A stretch of DNA of 6,997 nt, taken from NCBI GenBank assembly GCA_937942935.1, contig CALDGT010001136.1, positions 1 to 6,997 on the forward strand. Direction: 5' to 3'. The notes under the pieces are model-generated. The model ran no database searches. It had not been told where the DNA came from and saw only the letters and a program-made list of their open reading frames with translations. Source of the stretch: an uncultured Chloroflexota bacterium (lineage in GTDB: Bacteria > Chloroflexota > Anaerolineae > Aggregatilineales > Phototrophicaceae). The position numbers were made by a program, and so were the translations under genes. Below are positions 1 through 5,772 of this stretch, piece by piece (the stretch's first letter is position 1; every line of letters begins with the position of its first letter).

Positions 1-558
1 GAAGAAGCGGGCGATAAGATGAATCATATCGAACTCACCAGCATGATTTTTCTGCTTTTGGTGGCGGGGCATGAGACAACCGTGAATCTGATTGGAAATG
101 GCACACTGGCTTTTTTACGCAATCCCGACCAATTAGCAAAACTCCGCAAAAATCCCGCCCTCATTAAAAATGCCGTAGAGGAAATTTTGCGCTACGATGG
201 TCCCGTAGAAACAACCACCACCCGTTGGGCATTTGAAGATGTGACCATCGGTGATGTGACCATTCCCAAAGGTGAAGCGGTGCTGGCATCGCTACTCGGT
301 GCAAATCGTGACCCCGCTGTGTTTGATAATCCAGATGTATTTGATATTGAACGCCCCAACGCGAGTAAACATATCGCATTCGGCGCGGGAATCCATTATT
401 GCTTGGGCGCTCCCCTCGCCCGTTTGGAAGGCACAATCGCGCTGGATATGCTCCTCAATCGGTTCACCGATTTGGAACTGGCGGTGCATCCAAATGAATT
501 GGAATGGAATCCGACTATTTTGCTACACGGGATGAAAGCATTGCCTGTAAAATGGTGA
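1..558 (+). CDS. Cytochrome P450, C-terminal part (5' end outside window)
   Basis: Heme-thiolate monooxygenase of the soluble bacterial type, closest in style to the CYP107 group; it activates O2 for substrate hydroxylation using electrons from a ferredoxin or similar partner. The frame is open from base 1 (EEAGDKM...), so the ATG at 19 is an internal Met and the gene starts upstream. Counting codons from base 1, the I-helix oxygen-activation motif AGHETT is at 22-27, the K-helix ExxR is E61-R64, and the heme-binding loop FGAGIHYCLG is at 127-136 with C134 as the heme thiolate ligand. About 185 of the roughly 400 residues usual for the family are present, and all C-terminal motifs are intact. 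The stop is TGA at 556-558. The substrate cannot be told from sequence. The family call is secure; the subfamily is a guess. Confidence 0.96.
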   Translation, partial: EEAGDKMNHIELTSMIFLLLVAGHETTVNLIGNGTLAFLRNPDQLAKLRKNPALIKNAVEEILRYDGPVETTTTRWAFEDVTIGDVTIPKGEAVLASLLGANRDPAVFDNPDVFDIERPNASKHIAFGAGIHYCLGAPLARLEGTIALDMLLNRFTDLELAVHPNELEWNPTILLHGMKALPVKW

Positions 559-570
559 TATATTGCTATG

Positions 571-596
571 TGTAGGGCATTGATTATGTCCCTACA
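571..596. repeat. Intergenic palindrome 1, after the P450
   Basis: Inverted repeat with left arm TGTAGGG (571-577) and right arm CCCTACA (590-596). Three more pairs, CAT (578-580) with ATG (586-588), extend the stem, leaving T589 bulged and a 5-nt loop. It starts 12 nt after the P450 stop. No T-run follows on the + strand (the next bases are AAAA), so it is not a canonical intrinsic terminator in that direction, though it may act as a transcript 3'-end hairpin. It shares the arm start TGTAG and the inner GGCAT...GAT with the palindrome at 3140-3171. Confidence 0.7.
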
Positions 597-619
597 AAAA
601 TAATCATTCAGGTGAGTTT

Positions 620-1378
620 ATGACCATTTCATCTCTGCTCCTCATGCCACACCCGTTTGCATGGATAGATATTCCTGCGGGAACAGCCACAATTGATTAC
701 ATCGCGGGGTATATACAGGGTAAAACCGTTTTTGATGTGCCTGCCTTTCAAATCGGCAAATATCCCGTCACTAACGCGCAATATCGGTTATTTGTGGAGG
801 CGGGTGGCTATGCTGATGACCAGTGGTGGACACAAACGGGTTTATCAGAACGGCAAAAGGGAGGCTGGAAACAGCCCCTCTTTTGGGATAAACCCGATTG
901 GACGGGTAATAATCAGCCTGTGACCGGTGTTTCATGGTACGAAGCGGTGGCATTTTGCCGATGGATAAGCGCGGTCACAGGCGAAAATATCAAATTACCC
1001 TCACAGCCTGCATGGGTACGCGCCGCACAAGGCGATGATGGGCGGGTTTATCCGTGGGGAAATGAGTGGGATAAAACACGGTGCAATAATAATGACCTCA
1101 AAATCAAGAAAACGACCCCTGTCACCCAATTTGAAGGCTTGGGCGATAGCCCGTTTGGTGTCGTGGATATGGCGGGGAATGTCTCTGAATGGTGTTCTAC
1201 CAATTGGATGACGGGGAGTGATGACCCAGAAGGGGCAGAGGTGCGCGTTTTTGCGGGTGCATCGTGGCTCAATAGCGACATATATCGGTGCAAAATATCG
1301 GGGTCATGTGGCATTTGGCAACAACCGCATTATCGCTATAATCTGACAGGGTTTCGGTTGGCACGATTCTTGGGCTAA
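620..1378 (+). CDS. SUMF1 / formylglycine-generating-enzyme-like protein
   Basis: Single-domain protein of 252 aa with the FGE-sulfatase (SUMF1) fold. The family motifs appear in order: GKYPVTNAQY (46-55), GVSWYEAVAFCRW (103-115), LPSQPAWVRAAQGD (126-139, matching the usual LPTEAEWEYAARG), YPWGNEW (144-150), DMAGNVSEW (183-191), GASWL (213-217) and GFRLAR (244-249). True FGE oxidises a sulfatase cysteine to formylglycine using a copper-binding cysteine pair shortly after the GGSFL-type motif. Here the first position is N218, and cysteines occur at 224 and 230, so canonical FGE activity is doubtful. Many family members have other or unknown roles, and no sulfatase gene is nearby. No signal peptide is seen, so it is probably cytoplasmic. 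The start at 620 has AGGTGA at 610-615, with short spacing. The family call is strong; the reaction is unknown. Confidence 0.9.
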   Translation: MTISSLLLMPHPFAWIDIPAGTATIDYIAGYIQGKTVFDVPAFQIGKYPVTNAQYRLFVEAGGYADDQWWTQTGLSERQKGGWKQPLFWDKPDWTGNNQPVTGVSWYEAVAFCRWISAVTGENIKLPSQPAWVRAAQGDDGRVYPWGNEWDKTRCNNNDLKIKKTTPVTQFEGLGDSPFGVVDMAGNVSEWCSTNWMTGSDDPEGAEVRVFAGASWLNSDIYRCKISGSCGIWQQPHYRYNLTGFRLARFLG

Positions 1379-1404
1379 ATCTACCCAAATGCGCCCAAAA
1401 CGGG

Positions 1405-1413
1405 TACACTATA
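1405..1413 (+). promoter_or_regulatory. Possible -10 element for the 1451-3132 gene pair
   Basis: TACACTATA in the 72-nt gap after the SUMF1-like gene resembles a -10 box and lies about 38 nt before the ATG at 1451. No convincing -35 hexamer stands 16-18 nt upstream, so this is a weak call from position and composition only. Confidence 0.3.
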
Positions 1414-1450
1414 GGCATGTCGAATATGCAAATTAATGGAGATTTATTTT

Positions 1451-1855
1451 ATGGCTACTGATGCCCGTAAATGGTTTTATTCCACCCCAGAACCACGCCC
1501 CTATTACATCGAAGAACGGATTAATCACACCCTTTGGAAAAATCGTCTGCAAAGCATCTATATGAATTGCACCCAAGCCGTTGCCCCCATCAAAATGGAA
1601 GGCAATTGGAACGGGATGCCGATTCAATTTGAATGGGAAGCAGGCAAATATTTCATCCTCCGCAGTGGTGAAAAACGCAAAGAATTGATTGGTGTGTTGC
1701 GCCAAATGTTATTCAACCTCGCGCCTGTTTTGGAATATGAAGACCCCAACGGCATGTATGTGGTCGAATGGCATACCGATGGTGGCGAAGCACGCTGGTT
1801 ACAAATTCAAGGCGACCCACATTATCAAGGCTTGCGCCGTATCGGTAAAAAATAA
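1451..1855 (+). CDS. Hypothetical protein, 134 aa, coupled to the M24 peptidase
   Basis: I do not recognise this family. The start is placed at ATG 1451 because GGAG at 1438-1441 lies nine bases upstream; an in-frame ATG at 1436 would overlap that ribosome-binding site and add five residues. The protein is soluble-looking, with no signal peptide or membrane segment, and is rich in aromatic residues. The segment MEGNWNGMPIQFEWEAGKYF (49-68), then ELIGVLRQMLFNL (78-90) and YVVEWHTDGGEARWLQIQ (103-120), suggests a small alpha/beta domain. Its TAA stop overlaps the ATG of the M24 gene by one base (TAATG at 1853-1857), which usually means shared transcription and coupled translation. A role with the peptidase is an inference from this arrangement alone. 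Codon use and coding continuity support a real gene. Confidence 0.85.
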   Translation: MATDARKWFYSTPEPRPYYIEERINHTLWKNRLQSIYMNCTQAVAPIKMEGNWNGMPIQFEWEAGKYFILRSGEKRKELIGVLRQMLFNLAPVLEYEDPNGMYVVEWHTDGGEARWLQIQGDPHYQGLRRIGKK

Positions 1856-3132
1856 TGTCCGCCTCAGATTATCACCAAAAAATTCTCCCATTGCGGAAGC
1901 AAGCCGAACTCCGTAATGAGTGGCTCAAATATCGGCTAGACCACGTTTTGCCAGAACTGATGAAACGTGAAGGCTTTGATATGTGGTTGGTCATTGCGCG
2001 GGAATATAACGAAGACCCCGTGATTATGACCTTGCTCCCAGAACCGCAAATGTCGGCGCGTCGGCGCACGATTTTGGTGTTTTATCGCCGTCCAGACGAC
2101 ACAGTAGAACGCCTCACCGTCAGCCGATATGATATGCCCGGTTTTTATGAATCCGCATGGAATCCCGATACCGAACCAGACCAATATGATGCGTTGGCGC
2201 GGGTGATTACTGAGCGTAATCCGCAACATATTGGCATTAATATCTCCGATAATTTTGCCTTTGCCGATGGTCTAACTCACAGCCAACATACTTATTTATT
2301 CGCACTCGATAAAGACGGCGATTTGCGCCACCGCATGAAAAGTGCCGTCCGCTTGTGCGTAGGCTGGTTAGAAACACGTACCCCTGCCGAATTATTGGTG
2401 TATCCGAGCATTATCGAAATCGGTCATGCCATCATTGAAGAAGCCTTTTCGACCAAAGTCATCACCCCATCTATCACCACAACTGATGATGTGGTGTGGT
2501 GGATGCGCGAAAAAATGCGAGAATTGGGTTTGGAAGCATGGTTTCAGCCCACAGTCGAAATTCAAGCACATGGCGAAGGATTTAATGCGATTAATGTAAA
2601 AGATGGTGGACGCAAGGTGATTATGCCCGGTGATTTGCTCCACTGTGATATGGGATTTTATTATCTTGGCTTGGCGAGTGACCAACAACAACATGCGTAT
2701 GTGTTAAAAGCTGGCGAAAAAGATGCCCCACAAGGTCTAAAAGATGCCCTCGCAGAAGGCAATCGGCTACAAGATATTCTCATGCACAATTTACGAGCAG
2801 GGCAAACAGGCAATGATATTTTAACCGATACATTAGCTCATGCCAAAGCAGAAGGCATTACGCCCTGTGTGTATAGCCACCCCATCGGCTATCACGGACA
2901 TGCGGCAGGTCCGACCATCGGCTTGTGGGATAACCAACATCGTGTCGTTGGCTCTGGCGATTATGAGGTGCATGATAACACCGCCTATTCCATTGAACTC
3001 AATATCATCAAACCTGTTCCAGAATGGGGCGGGCAGGAAGTCCGCATTATGCTCGAAGAAGATGCTGTTTTGCAAAATGGGGTCATGCGTTGGTTGCATG
3101 GCAGACAAACTGCATTTCATCTAATTGGATAA
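1855..3132 (+). CDS. M24 family metallopeptidase (Xaa-Pro peptidase/creatinase type)
   Basis: Pita-bread-fold metallopeptidase of 425 aa; relatives cleave the bond next to proline (aminopeptidase P, prolidase) or hydrolyse creatine-like compounds. The N-terminal creatinase-like domain spans roughly 1-160 and the catalytic domain 165-425. All five dinuclear metal ligands can be assigned: D265 (HCDMG), D276 (ASDQQ), H342 (SHPIG), E381 (SIELN) and E402 (LEEDAVL). H349, seven residues after H342, matches the second conserved histidine of the usual GHGIGxxxH motif. The enzyme therefore looks active, most likely as a cytoplasmic peptidase, since there is no signal peptide. The start ATG overlaps the stop of the 134-aa gene, and no separate ribosome-binding site is visible, so translation is probably coupled. 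The exact substrate cannot be told; dipeptidase, aminopeptidase or amidinohydrolase activity are all possible. Confidence 0.93.
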   Translation: MSASDYHQKILPLRKQAELRNEWLKYRLDHVLPELMKREGFDMWLVIAREYNEDPVIMTLLPEPQMSARRRTILVFYRRPDDTVERLTVSRYDMPGFYESAWNPDTEPDQYDALARVITERNPQHIGINISDNFAFADGLTHSQHTYLFALDKDGDLRHRMKSAVRLCVGWLETRTPAELLVYPSIIEIGHAIIEEAFSTKVITPSITTTDDVVWWMREKMRELGLEAWFQPTVEIQAHGEGFNAINVKDGGRKVIMPGDLLHCDMGFYYLGLASDQQQHAYVLKAGEKDAPQGLKDALAEGNRLQDILMHNLRAGQTGNDILTDTLAHAKAEGITPCVYSHPIGYHGHAAGPTIGLWDNQHRVVGSGDYEVHDNTAYSIELNIIKPVPEWGGQEVRIMLEEDAVLQNGVMRWLHGRQTAFHLIG

Positions 3133-3139
3133 TCAACAA

Positions 3140-3171
3140 TTGTAGTGGCATGATAGTTTGTGCCACTACAA
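3140..3171. repeat. Intergenic palindrome 2, perfect 11-bp stem
   Basis: TTGTAGTGGCA (3140-3150) is exactly complementary to TGCCACTACAA (3161-3171) around a 10-nt loop. It starts 8 nt after the M24 stop in the 81-nt gap before dus. There is no T-run after the stem, so it is a poor Rho-independent terminator, but it could stabilise or end the upstream message. It resembles the palindrome at 571-596 in arms and inner sequence. Confidence 0.85.
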
Positions 3172-3194
3172 CCTAATCATCTTACACCATAAAT

Positions 3195-3200
3195 CATAAT
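3195..3200 (+). promoter_or_regulatory. Possible -10 box for dus
   Basis: CATAAT, one mismatch from TATAAT, lies 13 nt before the dus ATG. If used, it would give a 5' leader of only a few bases, which fits the absence of a clear Shine-Dalgarno sequence before that start. No good -35 box is seen, so the call is weak. Confidence 0.3.
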
Positions 3201-3213
3201 TCAAAACCAATAT

Positions 3214-4233
3214 ATGAATAAAAACACCTATCTAAATCCGATTTACATCGGCAATATTCTCATAGACCCGCCCATATTCCTCGCGCCAATGGCGGGGCAA
3301 ACCAATCATGCCTTTCGGACAATTTGTCGAGAGCAAGGCGGGTTAGGGTTGGTCTGCACAGAACTCATCAGCAGTCACGCCTTGCAACATAAAGGCTCGC
3401 GTGAGCGCACCCTAAAAATGTTTGACTGGATAGGCGAAAAACGCCCTGTGGCGGTGCAATTATTCGGCAGTGACCCCAAACAAATGGCAGATGCGGCGCA
3501 AATGGTGGTCGAATATGGCGCGGATATTGTGGATATTAACATGGGATGTTGGGTGCCAAAAATCGCCAAAGGGGGGTCTGGTGCGGCATTGATGCGCGAT
3601 GTCTGCACCGCGACAGCTGTTGTTCAAGCGGTGGTGGATGCAGTCAATGTGCCTGTAACCGTCAAAATTCGGGCGGGATGGTCGCCAGATAACCCGACTT
3701 GTATCCCATTTGCCCGCGCCGCCGAAGATGTGGGCGTGAAAGCGATTGCCGTTCATGCCCGATTCGCCACACAAGCGCATAATGGCGATGCCGATTGGGA
3801 TTGGATTCGCAAGGTCAAAGAAACAGTCAAAAATATTCCCGTCATTGGCAATGGTGATATTTGGACGGGTGAAGATGCCCAGCGCATGTTTGAACAAACA
3901 GGGTGCGACGGTGTGATGGTCGGGCGGGCGGCGATGGGCAACCCGTGGGTATTCAAGCACATTCATCATTACTTGACCACAGGCGAAACCCTGCCCCAAC
4001 CGGGTATCATAGACCGTATGCGTATGGCACAAACACAAGCACGATTAACCCTAGCAACGACCAACCTCACCGAGATTCAAGCCATCCGCGAATTACGTGG
4101 ACAATTGCTCAAATATACTGATGGCATGTTCAATGCGACCACCATCCGCGATGGCATCGTGAGTGCCGAATCATTGGATGACTTGGAAATGGTGTTTGGG
4201 AGTGTTTTGGATATTGAAAGAAAACCAGCGTGA
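3214..4233 (+). CDS. dus: tRNA-dihydrouridine synthase (DusB-like)
   Basis: FMN enzyme of 339 aa that uses NAD(P)H to reduce specific uridines in tRNA to dihydrouridine, in the cytoplasm. The TIM-barrel motifs are complete: APMAG (24-28), VQLFGSDP (81-88), DINMGC (107-112) with C112 as the catalytic general acid, VKIRAGW (150-156) with the flavin-contacting lysine K151, the VHAR loop around H181, GNGD (212-215) and GRAAMGNPW (237-245). The C-terminal helical tRNA-binding part runs from about 260 to 339. Most family members have proline after the catalytic cysteine; here it is W113 (GCWVPK). No clear ribosome-binding site precedes the ATG. The stop overlaps the GTG start of the DUF6883 gene by four bases. 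The Dus family is certain; the DusB subgroup is likely, by length and motif style. Confidence 0.95.
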   Translation: MNKNTYLNPIYIGNILIDPPIFLAPMAGQTNHAFRTICREQGGLGLVCTELISSHALQHKGSRERTLKMFDWIGEKRPVAVQLFGSDPKQMADAAQMVVEYGADIVDINMGCWVPKIAKGGSGAALMRDVCTATAVVQAVVDAVNVPVTVKIRAGWSPDNPTCIPFARAAEDVGVKAIAVHARFATQAHNGDADWDWIRKVKETVKNIPVIGNGDIWTGEDAQRMFEQTGCDGVMVGRAAMGNPWVFKHIHHYLTTGETLPQPGIIDRMRMAQTQARLTLATTNLTEIQAIRELRGQLLKYTDGMFNATTIRDGIVSAESLDDLEMVFGSVLDIERKPA

Positions 4234-4553
4234 AAACACCCAATTACGAAAATGCTTATGTAGAAGAAGAAAAAATTGTCAAATATCTGCTCTCAGAAGA
4301 TAATTCCAAAGGGAAAGCCACCTTCTTTTTCAAAATGGGGTTTTCGATTGAAAAATGGCAACTATTACGGTCAGCATTATTAATTCATATTGCCACTCAC
4401 GATTTTAAGCAGGTTATGGAAAGTCCACACGGAATCAAGTATATAATAGAGGGTGAATTACAAACACCTGAAGGTCGTATGCCCATAGTACGAACCATCT
4501 GGATTATGATGGAAGATGGGCGTGCAAGGTTAATTAGTGCTTATCCGATTTGA
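4230..4553 (+). CDS. DUF6883-family protein, 107 aa
   Basis: Small soluble protein whose layout I recognise as DUF6883: an N-terminal KTPNYENAYV, a helix with GKATFFFKMGF (28-38) and W43, then HGIKYIIEGELQTPEGRMPIVRTIWIM (67-93) and a terminal SAYPI. The start is the GTG at 4230, inside the GTGA overlap with the dus stop; the next in-frame Met is residue 36, and using it would remove the conserved N-terminus. No strong ribosome-binding site of its own is seen, so translation probably depends on dus termination and re-initiation. Function is unknown. The compact beta-rich C-terminal half with conserved R and W is reminiscent of small RNase-like toxin domains, but this is speculation. The gene is clearly more AT-rich than dus and sits next to a DUF4926 gene. 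Confidence 0.85.
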   Translation: MKTPNYENAYVEEEKIVKYLLSEDNSKGKATFFFKMGFSIEKWQLLRSALLIHIATHDFKQVMESPHGIKYIIEGELQTPEGRMPIVRTIWIMMEDGRARLISAYPI

Positions 4554-4556
4554 GGA
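4552..4556 (+). promoter_or_regulatory. Ribosome-binding site for the DUF4926 gene
   Basis: GAGGA overlaps the TGA stop of the DUF6883 gene and lies 10 nt before ATG 4567. It decides the start of the downstream gene: an in-frame GTG at 4537 lies within the DUF6883 coding region and has no comparable site. Confidence 0.7.
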
Positions 4557-4566
4557 ACTGAATATC

Positions 4567-4797
4567 ATGATACAAGAACATGAGCAAGCCGTTTTGACAA
4601 CTGATTTACCTGAGTATGACCTGAAAGCGGGTGATGTGGGTGTAATTGTTCACATTTACCCCAATGCAACTGCTTATGAAGTGGAGTTTTTTACATTAAA
4701 TGGTCAAACTGTAGATGTTATCACAATAGAAGCAAATCAAATTCGTGCCGTTAACCCGCGTGATATTTTACATGCTCGTGAACGAAGCGCATCATAG
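4567..4797 (+). CDS. DUF4926-family protein, 76 aa
   Basis: Short protein matching the DUF4926 pattern: an opening segment ending in a L-x-x-G-like stretch, then AGDVGVIVHIY (21-31), AYEVEFF (36-42) and VDVITIEANQIRAV (49-62). Such proteins are small SH3-like beta barrels, often next to other small uncharacterised genes, and their function is unknown. The start at ATG 4567 is chosen from the ribosome-binding site at 4552-4556; it gives the family's usual 60-80 residues. The gene lies 13 nt after the DUF6883 stop and is almost certainly on the same transcript as dus. The arrangement suggests a partner, perhaps an antidote, for the DUF6883 protein, but only by inference. The last residues (about 65-76) extend past the domain and are rich in charged residues. 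Confidence 0.85.
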   Translation: MIQEHEQAVLTTDLPEYDLKAGDVGVIVHIYPNATAYEVEFFTLNGQTVDVITIEANQIRAVNPRDILHARERSAS

Positions 4798-4803
4798 TAA
4801 CAA

Positions 4804-4822
4804 GGGCGGAACACATCCGCCC
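4804..4822. terminator. Hairpin between convergent genes (possible bidirectional transcript end)
   Basis: GGGCGGA (4804-4810) pairs perfectly with TCCGCCC (4816-4822) around a 5-nt ACACA loop, giving a GC-rich 7-bp stem. It lies in the 31-nt gap between the DUF4926 stop and the DUF5694 stop, where a terminator serving both strands would be expected. No T-run follows on either strand, so a classical intrinsic terminator is not proven. It may instead be a member of the same palindrome group as 571-596 and 3140-3171, since CCACTAC follows its right arm. Confidence 0.55.
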
Positions 4823-4828
4823 CACTAC

Positions 4829-5575
4829 CTACTTCAGATAATCCAATGCGCTGACCAATTCTAAATGTGAGCAAAAATTGATGTAATGGCGCAATAACAC
4901 CGTATGACCCGACCCGATAATCACCAAAATACGCGCATCTGGAGAATTTGCCAGCCACGAAATTTCAGCGAATGTTTTGAGGTTGCGTGTATACCATCTG
5001 CCTACGTCCTCTGCGCCAATATAATCCCCTGTTTTGCCAATGAGCGCCTCATACATATATAAATCATAACTGGCATCTGTAAAAGCGGGGTCATTATGAA
5101 AGCGCAAAATTTGGCTCACAGTCGCGCCAGATTGCATCATTTCTTGTTCTTTGGCGGTAAACTCACCAATCCGTGTTTGAATTTTGGCAATCAAATCGGC
5201 TTGCCCGTTGTTTGGTGCGTATGCAAAAACCTTATCCAGTTCCATCTCTTGGCGATAATCAACACCATAGAGTTGCGTGTGATTCAATTTGTGCGCCAAG
5301 CGATAGCCAATCTGATAAATTTCGTTGCCTGTCAATTCAAATACCCCCTCACGATATTGCAGATACCGCGCATTCAATTTGTCCATAATTTTCGGTTCTG
5401 CTTCAATAGCGATGTGGGTGGGGGCAAATTGCGCCAGTTGGTCTAATAAAATTTCGACTTCGCTTTGGCGCTTTTCTGAGAGAATATTGTCATAATTTGT
5501 CTTGATATAATCAATATTCGGGTTATCAAAATGATAAGTACCTAATAACATCACTTTGGGTAATGGTTGTGTCAT
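4829..5575 (-). CDS. DUF5694-family protein, 248 aa
   Basis: Cytoplasmic-looking protein of 248 aa whose opening KVMLLGTYHFDNP and closing VIIGSGHTVLLRHYI match the DUF5694 family; length is normal. Seen directly are two G-x-x-H motifs, GTYH (12-15) and GSGH (221-224), an acidic IAIEAEP segment (56-61) and GVDYR (104-108). This layout is like that of the TraB/TIKI/EreA/ChaN group, in which paired GxxH motifs and glutamates form a hydrolase site, so a metal-dependent or erythromycin-esterase-like hydrolase is a reasonable inference; no substrate is known. The start at 5575 is supported by GGGAG eight bases upstream on the minus strand (within 5584-5590). It is convergent with the DUF4926 gene and divergent from ferrochelatase, so it is transcribed alone. 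Confidence 0.85.
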   Translation of the reverse strand: MTQPLPKVMLLGTYHFDNPNIDYIKTNYDNILSEKRQSEVEILLDQLAQFAPTHIAIEAEPKIMDKLNARYLQYREGVFELTGNEIYQIGYRLAHKLNHTQLYGVDYRQEMELDKVFAYAPNNGQADLIAKIQTRIGEFTAKEQEMMQSGATVSQILRFHNDPAFTDASYDLYMYEALIGKTGDYIGAEDVGRWYTRNLKTFAEISWLANSPDARILVIIGSGHTVLLRHYINFCSHLELVSALDYLK

Positions 5576-5611
5576 ATCTATAGCTCCCTCTGGTGTTCAA
5601 AATAAGTTAAC

Positions 5612-5621
5612 CGTATATACG
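5612..5621. promoter_or_regulatory. Palindrome CGTATATACG in the divergent promoter region
   Basis: Perfect 10-bp palindrome 37 nt upstream of the DUF5694 start, in the 197-nt gap between divergent genes. Its TATATA core could be part of a -10 element for the minus-strand gene, or a small operator. Short AT palindromes occur by chance, so this is tentative. Confidence 0.25.
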
Positions 5622-5703
5622 TGATGGCATATCAAAAAGTTTTTATGGCATCTGTCAGGTAAAACCACACATTAGAGACTTTGGGTTGGTATCAAATAAC
5701 ACT

Positions 5704-5733
5704 ATGTAGATTTATATAGATTTTTGTAGAATT
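5704..5733 (+). repeat. Three tandem 10-bp repeats upstream of hemH
   Basis: ATGTAGATTT (5704-5713), ATATAGATTT (5714-5723) and TTGTAGAATT (5724-5733) follow each other with no gap. The period is 10 bp, close to one DNA helical turn, so all copies face the same side. They end six bases before a possible -10 box (TATATT, 5739-5744), where an activator or repressor array could sit. The 10 bases before 5704 do not continue the pattern. Confidence 0.55.
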
Positions 5734-5738
5734 GGCAT

Positions 5739-5744
5739 TATATT
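5739..5744 (+). promoter_or_regulatory. Possible -10 box for hemH
   Basis: TATATT lies 29 nt before the ferrochelatase ATG and just after the 10-bp tandem repeats. No -35 consensus is visible at the right distance, which would fit an activator-dependent promoter. Weak call. Confidence 0.35.
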
Positions 5745-5772
5745 TTTATCTTCGCCAAAAGGGATATGATGT

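Noticed and set aside
571..601. Palindrome after the P450 as a Rho-independent terminator
   Set aside because: The stem is followed by A bases rather than T on the + strand, so the canonical terminator pattern is missing; it is kept as a repeat only.
1436..1450. Earlier in-frame ATG for the 134-aa protein
   Set aside because: It overlaps the GGAG ribosome-binding site that is well placed for ATG 1451.
3460..4038. Long open frame of 192 codons on the minus strand inside dus
   Set aside because: It lies wholly antisense to a gene with complete Dus motifs, and its translation has no recognisable domain; it reflects the codon bias of the + strand gene.
4537..4566. Earlier in-frame GTG start for the DUF4926 protein
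   Set aside because: It would overlap DUF6883 coding sequence without its own ribosome-binding site; ATG 4567 has GAGGA at good spacing and gives the normal family length.
5096..5446. Open frame of 116 codons on the + strand inside the DUF5694 gene
   Set aside because: Antisense to a well-supported gene, no ribosome-binding site, and a translation with no family resemblance.
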